This document shows positions 1 to 7,536 of a stretch of DNA of 28,911 nucleotides, piece after piece (within the stretch, counting starts at the first letter, position 1; each line of letters starts with the position of its first letter). Origin of the DNA: an uncultured Opitutales bacterium (GTDB taxonomy: Bacteria; Verrucomicrobiota; Verrucomicrobiia; Opitutales; Intestinicryptomonadaceae); the NCBI GenBank assembly GCA_900548275.1, contig URJY01000027.1, positions 1-28,911 of the forward strand, in the 5' to 3' direction. A model generated the notes under the pieces. The model saw nothing but the letters and a program-made list of their open reading frames with translations, did no database searches and was not told the origin of the DNA. The position numbers were made by a program, and so were the translations under genes.

Positions 1-46
1 TGTGACCACTGCCGCCGAAATGTGAAACGCCGCATCAAGCCCGATT

Positions 47-1147
47 TCAAGAGCCCCCCAAAAGCTCTCGGCTATCCCCACGCTTCAAAACTAATTGACC
101 GCAGGCGGCGTCTATCTCGCTGCCCTTCTCGCGCCTCAGCGTGCACGAAACGCGCTCGGATTTCAGAAAATCCGCAAACGCCGCACGCCTTTGCCCCGAC
201 GGTCTTTCCCAGTCGAGCGCCTCAACCCTGTTGTACGGAATCAAGTTCACGTGCGCGTGAAGCCGCTTCGCAATCTTCGCCAACGCCCGCGCATCGGCTT
301 GCGAGTCGTTGACATTTTTTATCAAAATGTATTCAAGCGTAATCATGCGACCGTTCGCCGCCGCAAACTTTTCCGCCGCGGGAATGAGCCGCTCGAGCGG
401 AAAGCGTTTGTTTATCGGCATAATGCGCGAGCGCGTTTCGTTCGTCGCCCCGTGGAGGCTTATCGCAAGCCTGTACGGGAAGTCGGAGTCGGCAAGCCTT
501 TCGAGAACGTCGGCTATCCCGCAGGTCGACACCGTTATGCGCCGCGCGCCGAACCCGAAGTTGTCGGGCGAGTTCAAAACCCCGAGAGCCGCAAGCAGAT
601 TGTCTACATTCATCAGCGGTTCGCCCATCCCCATCACGACTATGTTTTCGAACTCGAACACGCGCGACTTTTTGCCGTTGCGGATTTCGTCTCGCACAAA
701 CGGCAGAAGCTCGGCGACGATTTCGCCCGCCGTCAGATTGCGGAAAAACCCGTTAAGCCCCGAGGCGCAGAACTTGCACCCGCAGGCGCAGCCAACCTGA
801 GTGCTCATACAGAGCGTTTTTCTGATGTCGCCGTCGTCGGTCGGAGCTTCGAGCAGAACGCACTCGACGAATTTGCCGTCGGAAAGCTCGAAGAGATATT
901 TTTTAGTTTCGTCGGCGGAACTGCGGTCGCCCACGAGCCTGCCCGCTGCAAATTCGAAGTTTTCGGCGAGCCAGTCTTTGAGATTTTTCGGAATTGCGGG
1001 AAAGTCGGCGGGCGAAAAAATCTTGTGCCTGTATACCGCGTCGAAAACCTGCGCAGCGCGGAATTTCGGAAATCCCGCCCCCGCCAGCGATTCGGCGAGC
1101 GCGTCCTTTGAAAGACTGTAGAAGTCGGTCTTCACGCGGTTTCGCAA
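47..1147 (-). CDS. rlmN: 23S rRNA (adenine2503-C2)-methyltransferase RlmN
   Basis: Radical SAM methyltransferase that methylates C2 of A2503 in 23S rRNA (and A37 in some tRNAs) in the cytoplasm. The 366-residue product has the CX3CX2C iron-sulfur motif at C120, C124 and C127. It also has both methyl-transfer cysteines expected of RlmN: C113, seven residues before the cluster, and C349 in the C-terminal AACGQL motif. Length is normal for the family. The start used is TTG, directly abutting the TAA of the upstream lipoprotein gene and in the same frame; GTG at residue 5 is an alternative, and neither has a clear ribosome binding site. It is the last gene of a minus-strand cluster starting at cutA, so it is probably translated by coupling. 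The function is secure; the exact start is not. Confidence 0.95.
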   Translation of the reverse strand: MRNRVKTDFYSLSKDALAESLAGAGFPKFRAAQVFDAVYRHKIFSPADFPAIPKNLKDWLAENFEFAAGRLVGDRSSADETKKYLFELSDGKFVECVLLEAPTDDGDIRKTLCMSTQVGCACGCKFCASGLNGFFRNLTAGEIVAELLPFVRDEIRNGKKSRVFEFENIVVMGMGEPLMNVDNLLAALGVLNSPDNFGFGARRITVSTCGIADVLERLADSDFPYRLAISLHGATNETRSRIMPINKRFPLERLIPAAEKFAAANGRMITLEYILIKNVNDSQADARALAKIAKRLHAHVNLIPYNRVEALDWERPSGQRRAAFADFLKSERVSCTLRREKGSEIDAACGQLVLKRGDSRELLGGS

Positions 1148-1369
1148 TTAGAAGCGTTCGTCGGAACGCGGACGCCAAGTGTCGCGGTCGGCGGCGCGGT
1201 TACGCTCGCTGACGCGCTTCATATAGGAGTCGGCGTCGGTTGTTTCGCCAGTCATAACCGAACCGATCGGCGTGCGCTTTGCGTCGTCCTCCACGTTGTC
1301 GATTGCAGCGCAGCCCGAAATTGCGAAGGCGGCTGCGGAAAGCGACAGAAGTATTGCAATGTTTTTCAT
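1148..1369 (-). CDS. small lipoprotein, unknown function
   Basis: A 73-residue protein starting with a type II signal peptide: MKN, a hydrophobic stretch to about residue 16, and the lipobox ISGC with C20 as the lipidation site. The mature part is only about 53 residues, polar and rich in Asp, Arg and Ser (TPIGSVMTGE, then DRDTWRPRSDERF at the C-terminus). I recognise no domain. Small envelope lipoproteins of this kind occur in many Gram-negative genomes. It lies 15 bases after the 87-residue unknown gene, and its TAA is followed without any gap by the rlmN start, so all three are probably co-transcribed. The signal peptide and lipobox make it a credible gene; its role is not known. Confidence 0.75.
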   Translation of the reverse strand: MKNIAILLSLSAAAFAISGCAAIDNVEDDAKRTPIGSVMTGETTDADSYMKRVSERNRAADRDTWRPRSDERF

Positions 1370-1384
1370 TTTGACTGCGTCTTT

Positions 1385-1648
1385 CTATTTCGATGGTTTG
1401 GCGTAGTATTTCGAGTCGATGAAAATCCTGCCCTTGTACGACCATTTGGGCGATTTCGAGCCGTCGCGCTTCTTGACGATTATGCGTTCGAACTCGATGT
1501 TTTTCGCCTCGTCGCCGTCGATTGCAACGGAGAATGTCTGGTCGAGCGTAAGATAGGGGTCGGGAAGTTTCGAAAGTATCGAGCGCAACTGCGACATACT
1601 TGGAATGTACCTCTCGGTCTTCTCCTGTTTGGGGTCGGAATCTTTCAT
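1385..1648 (-). CDS. hypothetical protein, 87 residues
   Basis: I do not recognise this protein. It starts at ATG 1648 with a charged N-terminus (MKDSDPKQEKTERY) and has no signal peptide or membrane segment. The rest alternates charged and hydrophobic residues (for example FERIIVKKRDG, then WSYKGRIFIDSKYY), consistent with a small soluble beta-rich domain. It lies 36 bases after the CNNM/CBS gene and 15 bases before the lipoprotein gene on the same strand, which supports it as a cluster member. There is no visible Shine-Dalgarno sequence. It could be a real small conserved protein; the opposite strand has no better candidate. Confidence 0.6.
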   Translation of the reverse strand: MKDSDPKQEKTERYIPSMSQLRSILSKLPDPYLTLDQTFSVAIDGDEAKNIEFERIIVKKRDGSKSPKWSYKGRIFIDSKYYAKPSK

Positions 1649-1684
1649 ATTTGCGGTGGGGTTGTAAAAATTGCGGGGTTCGGA

Positions 1685-2713
1685 CTATCTTTTCTTCGCG
1701 TTTCGGTGCCGCGCCAGCTCGCGCATATCGACGGCGATGTCGTCGGTCTCGAAAATCTCCGAGCCCAAGATGTGCTCGAATATGTCCTCGAGGGTTATGA
1801 CCCCCGTTAGCGACGCGAATTCGTCAACGACAATGCCCATTTGCTGGTGCTTTTTAATGAGCTGCCTCAGGACGGCAAGAGCCGTGCCGTTTTCGGGAAC
1901 GAACGTGGTCGGCTGGGTGATTGCGGCTATTTTCCGGTCGTGCATGTCGTTCGCCATCGCGGTGAGGATGTCGCGGCGGCGGACGATGCCGACGATGTTG
2001 TCGACGTTGTCCCTGTACACTGGAAAGCGCGAAAAATTCGGGCTCGGATGTTCTGCGAAAAATTCGCCCACGGTCTGGTCTTCGTCGGCGGACTCGACCA
2101 CCGTGCGCGGGGTCATTATTTCGGAAATGGTTACGTCGTCGAGCGAGAGCGAATTTGCCACGAGGTCGCGCTCCTGCTGCGTCAACACGCCGTCCTTTTC
2201 GCCCTTGTTTGCGAGCATTACGATTTCGTCGTCGCTCGAATCGCTCGGTTGCGATTTCGGCTTGAAAGCGCTGAGCACGAACGAAGTGAACTTCGCCACG
2301 GGAGTCATCACAACGCGCAGCCACTCGAGCGGATACACGATGTAGGGCTGAAGCGGACGGCGGTAGAGTATGCCTATGTTCTTCGGCATAATTTCGGAAA
2401 AGAAAAGTATGCCCACCGTAATGCACGCGGGAAATATGTACGACGAAACCGCGCCCGTGCCGAACAACGCCGCGCACTGCGCGCCCGCGAGCGTCGCGCC
2501 GAAAGTGTTGGCGATTGTGTTTGCCGTGAGGATTGCCGAAGTTGTCTGGTCGATGTTGCGCACGCTTTTTTCGAGCATTGCGCCGCGCCGCGGCGACGCC
2601 TTTTTCAGGGACTCTATTTCGAATTCGGTGGTGCTCAAAACCGCCGCCTCGAGCGTGGAACACATCGCGGAGACGCCGAGGGTCAAAATCACTGTCAAAA
2701 CAAGATATATCAT
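1685..2713 (-). CDS. CNNM (DUF21) transmembrane protein with paired CBS domains
   Basis: Membrane protein of the hemolysin/CorC/CNNM group, whose characterised members are linked to magnesium or cobalt efflux. From ATG 2713 the product is 342 residues. An N-terminal DUF21 domain of several membrane segments begins IYLVLTVILTLGVSAMCSTLEAA and is followed by a CBS pair. The CBS part shows the typical EIMTPRTVV, RFPVYRD and VVDEF...GVITLEDIFEHILG blocks. The C-terminal CorC_HlyC domain of many relatives is absent: the protein ends about 20 residues after the second CBS domain. A TTG 39 bases upstream would add 13 residues, but ATG starts exactly at the first membrane segment. It is 61 bases downstream of cutA. 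The substrate cannot be told from sequence, and 'hemolysin' is only a historical family name. Confidence 0.88.
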   Translation of the reverse strand: MIYLVLTVILTLGVSAMCSTLEAAVLSTTEFEIESLKKASPRRGAMLEKSVRNIDQTTSAILTANTIANTFGATLAGAQCAALFGTGAVSSYIFPACITVGILFFSEIMPKNIGILYRRPLQPYIVYPLEWLRVVMTPVAKFTSFVLSAFKPKSQPSDSSDDEIVMLANKGEKDGVLTQQERDLVANSLSLDDVTISEIMTPRTVVESADEDQTVGEFFAEHPSPNFSRFPVYRDNVDNIVGIVRRRDILTAMANDMHDRKIAAITQPTTFVPENGTALAVLRQLIKKHQQMGIVVDEFASLTGVITLEDIFEHILGSEIFETDDIAVDMRELARHRNAKKR

Positions 2714-2774
2714 TTTTGTATTTTGATACAACAAAGTGGCGCATTTTGGCAAACATAATCTGCCGCGCAGAGCC

Positions 2775-3083
2775 TTATCGATCGACGAATTTGAAGTAGC
2801 CGTCGGAAGTTTCGGCGGTCAGAACAACCCATTCGGGACAGTCGTATTCGTGGAGTTCGAAGAAGCGTTTCCGCAGGCGGTCGATGTTTTTCTTCGAAGC
2901 CTTGATTGCAACGGGGTACTCCGCGCTCTTGCACTTCACGCCCTCCCATATGTAGAACGATGTTGTCGGCGAACCGACTTGCACGCACGCCGCCAAGCCC
3001 TCCGACACAAGGGTATCGGCGACGGTTTCCGCCGACTCTTTCGTCGGAAATGTCGAAAAAATACAAAGAATTTCATTTTCCAT
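2775..3083 (-). CDS. cutA: CutA-type divalent ion tolerance protein
   Basis: Small cytosolic protein of the CutA family, a trimeric ferredoxin-like fold linked to divalent metal tolerance; its exact biochemical role is still debated. The 102-residue product from ATG 3083 shows the family pattern: a first strand ILCIFSTFPT, then GLAACVQ and the WEGVKCKSAEYPVAIKA region, and a C-terminal segment with the conserved YDCPEWVVL block. Length matches the usual 100-115 residues. Two upstream in-frame starts would add residues not typical of the family, so the ATG just before the first strand was chosen. It is the first gene of the minus-strand cluster and is divergent from the oxidoreductase at 3209, sharing a 125-base intergenic region. 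Confidence 0.92.
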   Translation of the reverse strand: MENEILCIFSTFPTKESAETVADTLVSEGLAACVQVGSPTTSFYIWEGVKCKSAEYPVAIKASKKNIDRLRKRFFELHEYDCPEWVVLTAETSDGYFKFVDR

Positions 3084-3208
3084 ATAGCCGAGCATACGTA
3101 AACTTATTGACTGTCCAAATAATTTTTTCAAAATCGGACACAGAAACAGACGGAACGCGTCCGAATGCGGTGCGTTTGGCTATCTTTAACAACAAGGAGA
3201 GAAAGACA

Positions 3209-4573
3209 ATGTTTACAAGAAGGCAATTCCTGCTCAATTCGGCTCTGCTCGGCAGCGCGGCAATGTTTCTGCCCGCCTGCGCAACGCCGCGCAAACCGCG
3301 CAAAATAGGCGCGAACGAAAAGCTCAACGTCGCCGTGGTCGGCGCGGGCGGACGCGGATACGACACTGTAAGGGCAATCGGCGATTTGGCGAAGAACGCA
3401 AACCTCGTTGCACTCTGCGACGTTGACGACGAACGGGCGGCTCCCGCGTTCAAGCGGTACCCCAACGCAAAGCGTTTCCGCGACTACCGCGTAATGCTCG
3501 ACAAGATGGACAAAGACATCGACGCCGTGGCAGTCTGCACGCCCGACCACATGCACTACCCGATCGCCGCGTGGGCGATTGCCAAGGGCAAACACGTCTT
3601 CTGCGAAAAGCCGCTCACCCGCACCATTTGGGAGGCGCGCGAACTCCGCAGGCTCGCGAACGAAGCGGGCGTATGCACGCAGATGGGCAATCAGGGACAC
3701 ACGCACGACGGGTGGAAAGACCTGCGCGAATGGGTCGAAGCGGGCGTACTCGGCGAAGTCGAAGACATCTACATGTGGACGAACCGCCCGATGTGGCCGC
3801 AGGGCGGCGATTTGAAACGCCCCGAAGGGCAGCCCGTTCCGAATACGCTCGACTACAAGCTCTGGCTCGGCGTCGCCCCCTACCAACCGTATAACAGCGT
3901 GATTCTGCCGTTTAACTGGCGCGGAATCCGCAACTACGGCACGGGCTCGGCGGGCGATATGGCGTGCCACTTCTTCGACACGCCCTACAGCGCGCTCAAC
4001 CTCGGCTTCCCGAAATCGTTCAACGTAAAATCGACGGACTTCTCCGACTACAGTTTCCCGAAGCAGACTTCGATGGTTATGGACTTCGACAACAAGCTCG
4101 GCAAAAACGGAAAAATCAGACTCCACTGGTATGACGGACTTTTGCGCCCGACCGAAATCAAGGGCGTTTCGCAGGAATTTTTGAAGGACCCGCGCAATTC
4201 GAACTGCCTGTTTGTGGTCGGCTCGAAAGCCACTTTCACGGGCACGCACTACGGCACGGCGTCGCGGCTTACCGAGCGCGAAAAGATGATTGAGCTGAAA
4301 AAGAACCCCGTGGCGAAAAAGTACGCCCGCTCGAAGCACGCGGGCTACCCGCAGTTGGGCTGGGTCGATTCGTGCATCGACGGAACGAAGAGCGAGTCGA
4401 ATTTCGACTACGCCTGCCCGTTCACCGAAATGGTTATGCTAAGCATGATAGGCGCGCTCAACCCCGACCGCGAATTGAAGTACAACCCCGCGACGATGAA
4501 GTTCGACGGCTGCCCCGAAGCCGACAGGCTCGTGGCATCGCTCTACGACTACAATCCGTCGTTCCTGCCGTAA
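3209..4573 (+). CDS. exported Gfo/Idh/MocA-family oxidoreductase (Tat signal)
   Basis: NAD(P)-dependent sugar or cyclitol dehydrogenase-type enzyme of the Gfo/Idh/MocA family, 454 residues. The N-terminus carries a twin-arginine signal (R4-R5 in TRRQF, then a hydrophobic stretch) ending in LPAC with C24, so it may be exported folded by Tat and possibly lipidated. The Rossmann motif is VVGAGGRG at residues 43-50, and the family EKP motif is at 133-135. The C-terminal half has the usual large alpha/beta domain with many aromatic residues. Such exported paralogs are abundant in Verrucomicrobia and Planctomycetes and probably act on sugars from polysaccharides, but the substrate is unknown. A strong AAGGAG Shine-Dalgarno (3194-3199) fixes ATG 3209. 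Transcription ends at the hairpin at 4611-4647. Confidence 0.9.
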   Translation: MFTRRQFLLNSALLGSAAMFLPACATPRKPRKIGANEKLNVAVVGAGGRGYDTVRAIGDLAKNANLVALCDVDDERAAPAFKRYPNAKRFRDYRVMLDKMDKDIDAVAVCTPDHMHYPIAAWAIAKGKHVFCEKPLTRTIWEARELRRLANEAGVCTQMGNQGHTHDGWKDLREWVEAGVLGEVEDIYMWTNRPMWPQGGDLKRPEGQPVPNTLDYKLWLGVAPYQPYNSVILPFNWRGIRNYGTGSAGDMACHFFDTPYSALNLGFPKSFNVKSTDFSDYSFPKQTSMVMDFDNKLGKNGKIRLHWYDGLLRPTEIKGVSQEFLKDPRNSNCLFVVGSKATFTGTHYGTASRLTEREKMIELKKNPVAKKYARSKHAGYPQLGWVDSCIDGTKSESNFDYACPFTEMVMLSMIGALNPDRELKYNPATMKFDGCPEADRLVASLYDYNPSFLP

Positions 4574-4610
4574 AAGGACAAGCGCTCCGAATCGGCAGAA
4601 TCGGCAAAAC

Positions 4611-4647
4611 AAAAGGCGCGGGCTTCAAACTAAGTCCGCGCCTTTTT
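4611..4647 (+). terminator. strong bidirectional terminator between convergent genes
   Basis: An inverted repeat pairs 4611-4625 with 4632-4646 (15 bp with one G-U pair, 6-base loop). A T-run at 4643-4647 lies on the plus strand and an A-rich flank at 4606-4614 serves as the T-tract in the minus direction. It sits between the stop of the oxidoreductase (4573) and the stop of the minus-strand lipoprotein (4668), so it can serve both. Confidence 0.85.
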
Positions 4648-4667
4648 GCGTACGTTAAAAAGCGTTG

Positions 4668-6383
4668 TTATTTGCCGCAAATGCCGCCGAAAGTTGGCAG
4701 GAACGGCTTCAGAATTTTCACGGCTTCGGATTTGGGCATTCCGCCCGCCCGAACCGCAAACGCAAGTTCGACCGCCTGCGGCGCGGAACGCACAACGTCG
4801 GCGGCAAGAGAAAACGCCTTTGCCGCAAGTTCGGGTTCGGAACTGTTCGCCGCTTCCACCGCAATTTTGCAGATGTCGCCGAAGAGCGCATCGGAATGCG
4901 CCGCCGTGCGCAGGCTCGACGAAACGAATTCGAACGCGTCGGCGCGCCTGCCTGTCGAAAGCATATTGCGGGCTATCATCGAACAGAGTTCCGCGTAGCC
5001 GTCAGCCGAGAATGCGCCCGCGTTGCGCGTCTGCGCGGCGGCGAGTGCGTTGAGTGCCGCCGAAATCTTGGCGTTTGCCGAAGCCGTCTTCGCCGAAAGT
5101 TTTGCCAAGCGGACGCCCGCAAGCAGCGGCGCGCCGAAAGACTTTTCGGTGCCGTCGTCGAAAGCGGCAAGGCAGTCGAGATTAGAAACGTTCAACGCCG
5201 ACACGAACGAAACTGCGACATCGGGCTTGGCGTTGTCGAACGCCGATTTTGCGAGCTTTGCGAGAACCGCATTGCGCTGCGGAACGTCGGCGATTTTTAC
5301 CGCAACTTCGCGCGCCTCCCTGTAGAGCCCCTGTTCGGCGACACCCTGCGCAAGCTCGGCAAGGAATTTGTTTTTCACGGAAACATCATTGAGCTTTTCC
5401 GAAAGCGAAACCGCCTCGGCGTAATTTTTGCCGCGCCCGAGCGAGTCGGCGATTTCGCAGAATACGGAATTGAAAAGCGCGGGGTCGGCAATCTTGCGCG
5501 AAACGGCTATTGCCCGAAGGTCGTCGCCGAAGTCTGCGAACACCGCCGCCATTTTGCCGAGCGCGCGCTCGCGCATCGAAAGCGCGCTGATTTTCAAAAT
5601 ATTGTCGTACGCCGACGAGAGGATTTTCTCGAACTGCTCCTTGACGGCTTTGTCGGCGTTTCGGGCGGAAAGGGCTTTTTGGCGCAGACCGTCGAGCGCG
5701 CCCAAATCGTACGAAACGAGCGACGCGCCCGATTTTGCGGACGCAAGGAACTTTTCGGCGTCGGCGATTTTTTCGGGAGCGGAAGCCCTGCGTATCGGAG
5801 CGGCGGGCTTCTGTGCCGCCGCGGGTTTTGCCGCGTTTTTCGAGGCAATCAGCGCGAGCGTCAACGCCCTCAGCTCTACCGATTTCACGTTTGCAAGCGC
5901 AACGGAAACGACTTTTTCGGAAACGGCGGAATCGCCCTTGTACGGATACGCGTTTGTCGCTGCAAGTTCGGCGACTTTGCACAGCGCGCCGTCGCGCGCG
6001 GGCGCGGCGGACGAAACCGCGACAATCCACGCAAGTTCCGCAGCCCGCATATCGGCGTTTCCGAAGAGGTCGAGCGCGGGAATTACTTTCTCGGAAAGGT
6101 CGGCGTATTTGCACGCGCCGATTAGCAGGTTAGCGTCGGTGACGATTCTGAGTGCGATTGCCGAATCGGGATATTTTTCGACGATGTTCCGAACGTCCGC
6201 GCGAGCCTCCGCGCATAGCGTGCGCGCGGTAGTGTAGTCGGCGGAATCGAACGCCGCGGCGGCGGTCGACACTTTGCGGGCGGCGTTCACGTATTCGCGC
6301 CCCGCATTTTTTTCGGACGAGTCGGCACACGCGGCGAGAAACGCCGAGAGCGTTGTGCACAGAATCAAAATTATCTTTCGCAT
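4668..6383 (-). CDS. large lipoprotein with helical repeats
   Basis: A 571-residue secreted lipoprotein of unknown function. ATG 6383 gives MRKIILILCTTLSAFLAAC with C19 as the lipidation site; an upstream in-frame start would only add a non-hydrophobic leader. The mature protein is almost entirely alpha-helical and alanine-rich. Repeated units of about 30-35 residues (A-x-x-x-A/L patterns such as SEKLNDVSVKNKFLAELAQG and AVKIADVPQRNAVLAKLAKS) resemble TPR or Sel1-like solenoid repeats. The first third includes a segment (DSADYTTARTLCAEARADV, EKYPDSAIALRI) typical of TPR helices. Proteins like this often act as periplasmic scaffolds, but no catalytic motif or partner gene is visible. It is flanked by terminators on both sides and is probably monocistronic. 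Confidence 0.82.
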   Translation of the reverse strand: MRKIILILCTTLSAFLAACADSSEKNAGREYVNAARKVSTAAAAFDSADYTTARTLCAEARADVRNIVEKYPDSAIALRIVTDANLLIGACKYADLSEKVIPALDLFGNADMRAAELAWIVAVSSAAPARDGALCKVAELAATNAYPYKGDSAVSEKVVSVALANVKSVELRALTLALIASKNAAKPAAAQKPAAPIRRASAPEKIADAEKFLASAKSGASLVSYDLGALDGLRQKALSARNADKAVKEQFEKILSSAYDNILKISALSMRERALGKMAAVFADFGDDLRAIAVSRKIADPALFNSVFCEIADSLGRGKNYAEAVSLSEKLNDVSVKNKFLAELAQGVAEQGLYREAREVAVKIADVPQRNAVLAKLAKSAFDNAKPDVAVSFVSALNVSNLDCLAAFDDGTEKSFGAPLLAGVRLAKLSAKTASANAKISAALNALAAAQTRNAGAFSADGYAELCSMIARNMLSTGRRADAFEFVSSSLRTAAHSDALFGDICKIAVEAANSSEPELAAKAFSLAADVVRSAPQAVELAFAVRAGGMPKSEAVKILKPFLPTFGGICGK

Positions 6384-6428
6384 AGCGCAGATTCTGCCAC
6401 CGCCACCGCGCAAGTAAAGCCTATATTG

Positions 6429-6472
6429 AAAAACAAAACAATCCGCCCCCGCGCGCGGCGGGAAACGGATTG
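6429..6472 (-). terminator. intrinsic terminator after the LOG-family gene
   Basis: Read on the minus strand, the arms 6466-6472 and 6439-6445 (CAATCCG/CGGATTG) pair, with a GC-rich inner stem. This is followed by a T-rich tract (complement of 6429-6438). It lies 28 bases after the LOG-family stop and ends upstream of the 4668-6383 lipoprotein gene. Confidence 0.75.
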
Positions 6473-6500
6473 CAATTTGCGCCGAAAACGCGGCACAAGA

Positions 6501-7424
6501 CTAAATCATCTTCGAGCGTTTCATCCAGTCGGTAAGCTCTTTTGTTATGTAGTCGAATGCTTCGTCGACGGTGTCGGCATATACGAAGAAGTCGAAGTCG
6601 GCGCGGGTTATCACGTCGGCTTTAATCATCGGCTCGTAGTCGACGCAGCTTTCCCAGAATTTTCTGCCGAACAAAACGGTCGGAATTTTCCGCGCGGTCT
6701 TGCGCGTTTTCATCAGCGTGAAGACTTCGAAAAATTCGTCGAACGTGCCCGTGCCCCCGGGGAAGACGACCAACGCCTTTGCGAAGAACAGAAGCCAGAA
6801 TTTGCGCATCAAAAAGTAGTGGAAGTTCACCCACACGCCTTGGTCGACATACGGATTTCGGCGTTGCTCGTCGGTGATGAGAATGGTTGCGCCGACGGGT
6901 TTGCCGCCAGCCATATACGCGCCCTTGCTTGCCGCCTCCATAATTCCGGGGCCGCCGCCAGTCATAATGTAGAATTTTTCCGCGTCGGGAAGCGGAAGCA
7001 TATTGAACCACTCCTGAAGTCGGCGGGCGAGCTCGCAGGCGGCTGTGTAGTATTTCGACATCTCGACGGCGCGTTTTGCGGCATCGAGCTTTTCCTTATA
7101 CTCCTTCGTTTTTGCGGGGTGCTTTTTGAGCGCGTCAAGCTCCGCCTTAGCGACCTCCTCCGACTTTATACGCGCCGAACCGAAAATCGTTACGGTGTTC
7201 TGAATCTGCTCCTTTTCGAAGATGAACGCGGGGGAAAGAAGGTCGCGCATAATGCGCATAAGGCGTTGCGACATATCCGAGAACACGCATTCTATCGGCT
7301 GCAGACTGCTGATTTGTTCGTCCTCAAGCAGGGCGTCTTTCACCACTACGCTGTGTTCGTTTTTCCTGACGGGCTTTTTCGCCGCCGTTTTTTTGGCGGG
7401 CTTTGAACTGCTTTTCCGTGCCAT
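6501..7424 (-). CDS. LOG-family protein (nucleoside monophosphate phosphoribohydrolase-like)
   Basis: Member of the LOG/TIGR00730 Rossmann-fold family (often mis-annotated as lysine decarboxylase). Characterised members remove ribose-5-phosphate from cytokinin riboside or other nucleoside monophosphates. The 307-residue product has FGSAR at 81-85, GGGPGIMEAA from 156, and the signature PGGTGTFDE at 222-230, which binds the nucleotide phosphate. A lysine-rich N-terminal tail (about residues 1-25) and a helical insertion around 90-135 make it longer than the minimal 180-200-residue LOG proteins, like the larger YgdH/PpnN-type relatives but shorter. The start is ATG 7424, with a good AAGGAAGG site upstream. 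Its terminator is at 6429-6472. Substrate specificity cannot be read from the sequence. Confidence 0.9.
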   Translation of the reverse strand: MARKSSSKPAKKTAAKKPVRKNEHSVVVKDALLEDEQISSLQPIECVFSDMSQRLMRIMRDLLSPAFIFEKEQIQNTVTIFGSARIKSEEVAKAELDALKKHPAKTKEYKEKLDAAKRAVEMSKYYTAACELARRLQEWFNMLPLPDAEKFYIMTGGGPGIMEAASKGAYMAGGKPVGATILITDEQRRNPYVDQGVWVNFHYFLMRKFWLLFFAKALVVFPGGTGTFDEFFEVFTLMKTRKTARKIPTVLFGRKFWESCVDYEPMIKADVITRADFDFFVYADTVDEAFDYITKELTDWMKRSKMI

Positions 7425-7457
7425 TTTTTGTCCCTTCCTTTGTGGGTTGTTGAGTCG

Positions 7458-7513
7458 AAAAAAAAGCGGATTTACGCGTTTCGAAAAAATCGTTTTCGGC
7501 GCAATCCGCTTTT
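7458..7513 (-). terminator. intrinsic terminator after the IPT/TIG-like lipoprotein
   Basis: The arms 7462-7472 and 7503-7513 form an 11-bp stem around a 30-base loop that can itself fold. On the minus strand the stem is followed by eight T residues (complement of the A-run 7458-7465). It separates the lipoprotein gene from the LOG-family gene. Confidence 0.8.
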
Positions 7514-7536
7514 CGCAAAAAACTATCGCGTTTGTT

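Noticed and set aside
1..46. Possible start of another minus-strand gene (ATG at 33-35) running off the left edge
   Set aside because: Only 11 codons are visible, with no ribosome binding site or recognisable motif.
3107..3135. TTGACT box before the oxidoreductase as a promoter
   Set aside because: The -35 box is good but no acceptable -10 box lies 16-18 bases downstream.
4665..6125. Long plus-strand open frames opposite the repeat lipoprotein
   Set aside because: They are rich in Arg and Cys, lack family motifs and mirror the alanine-rich minus-strand gene, which has a signal peptide and lipobox.
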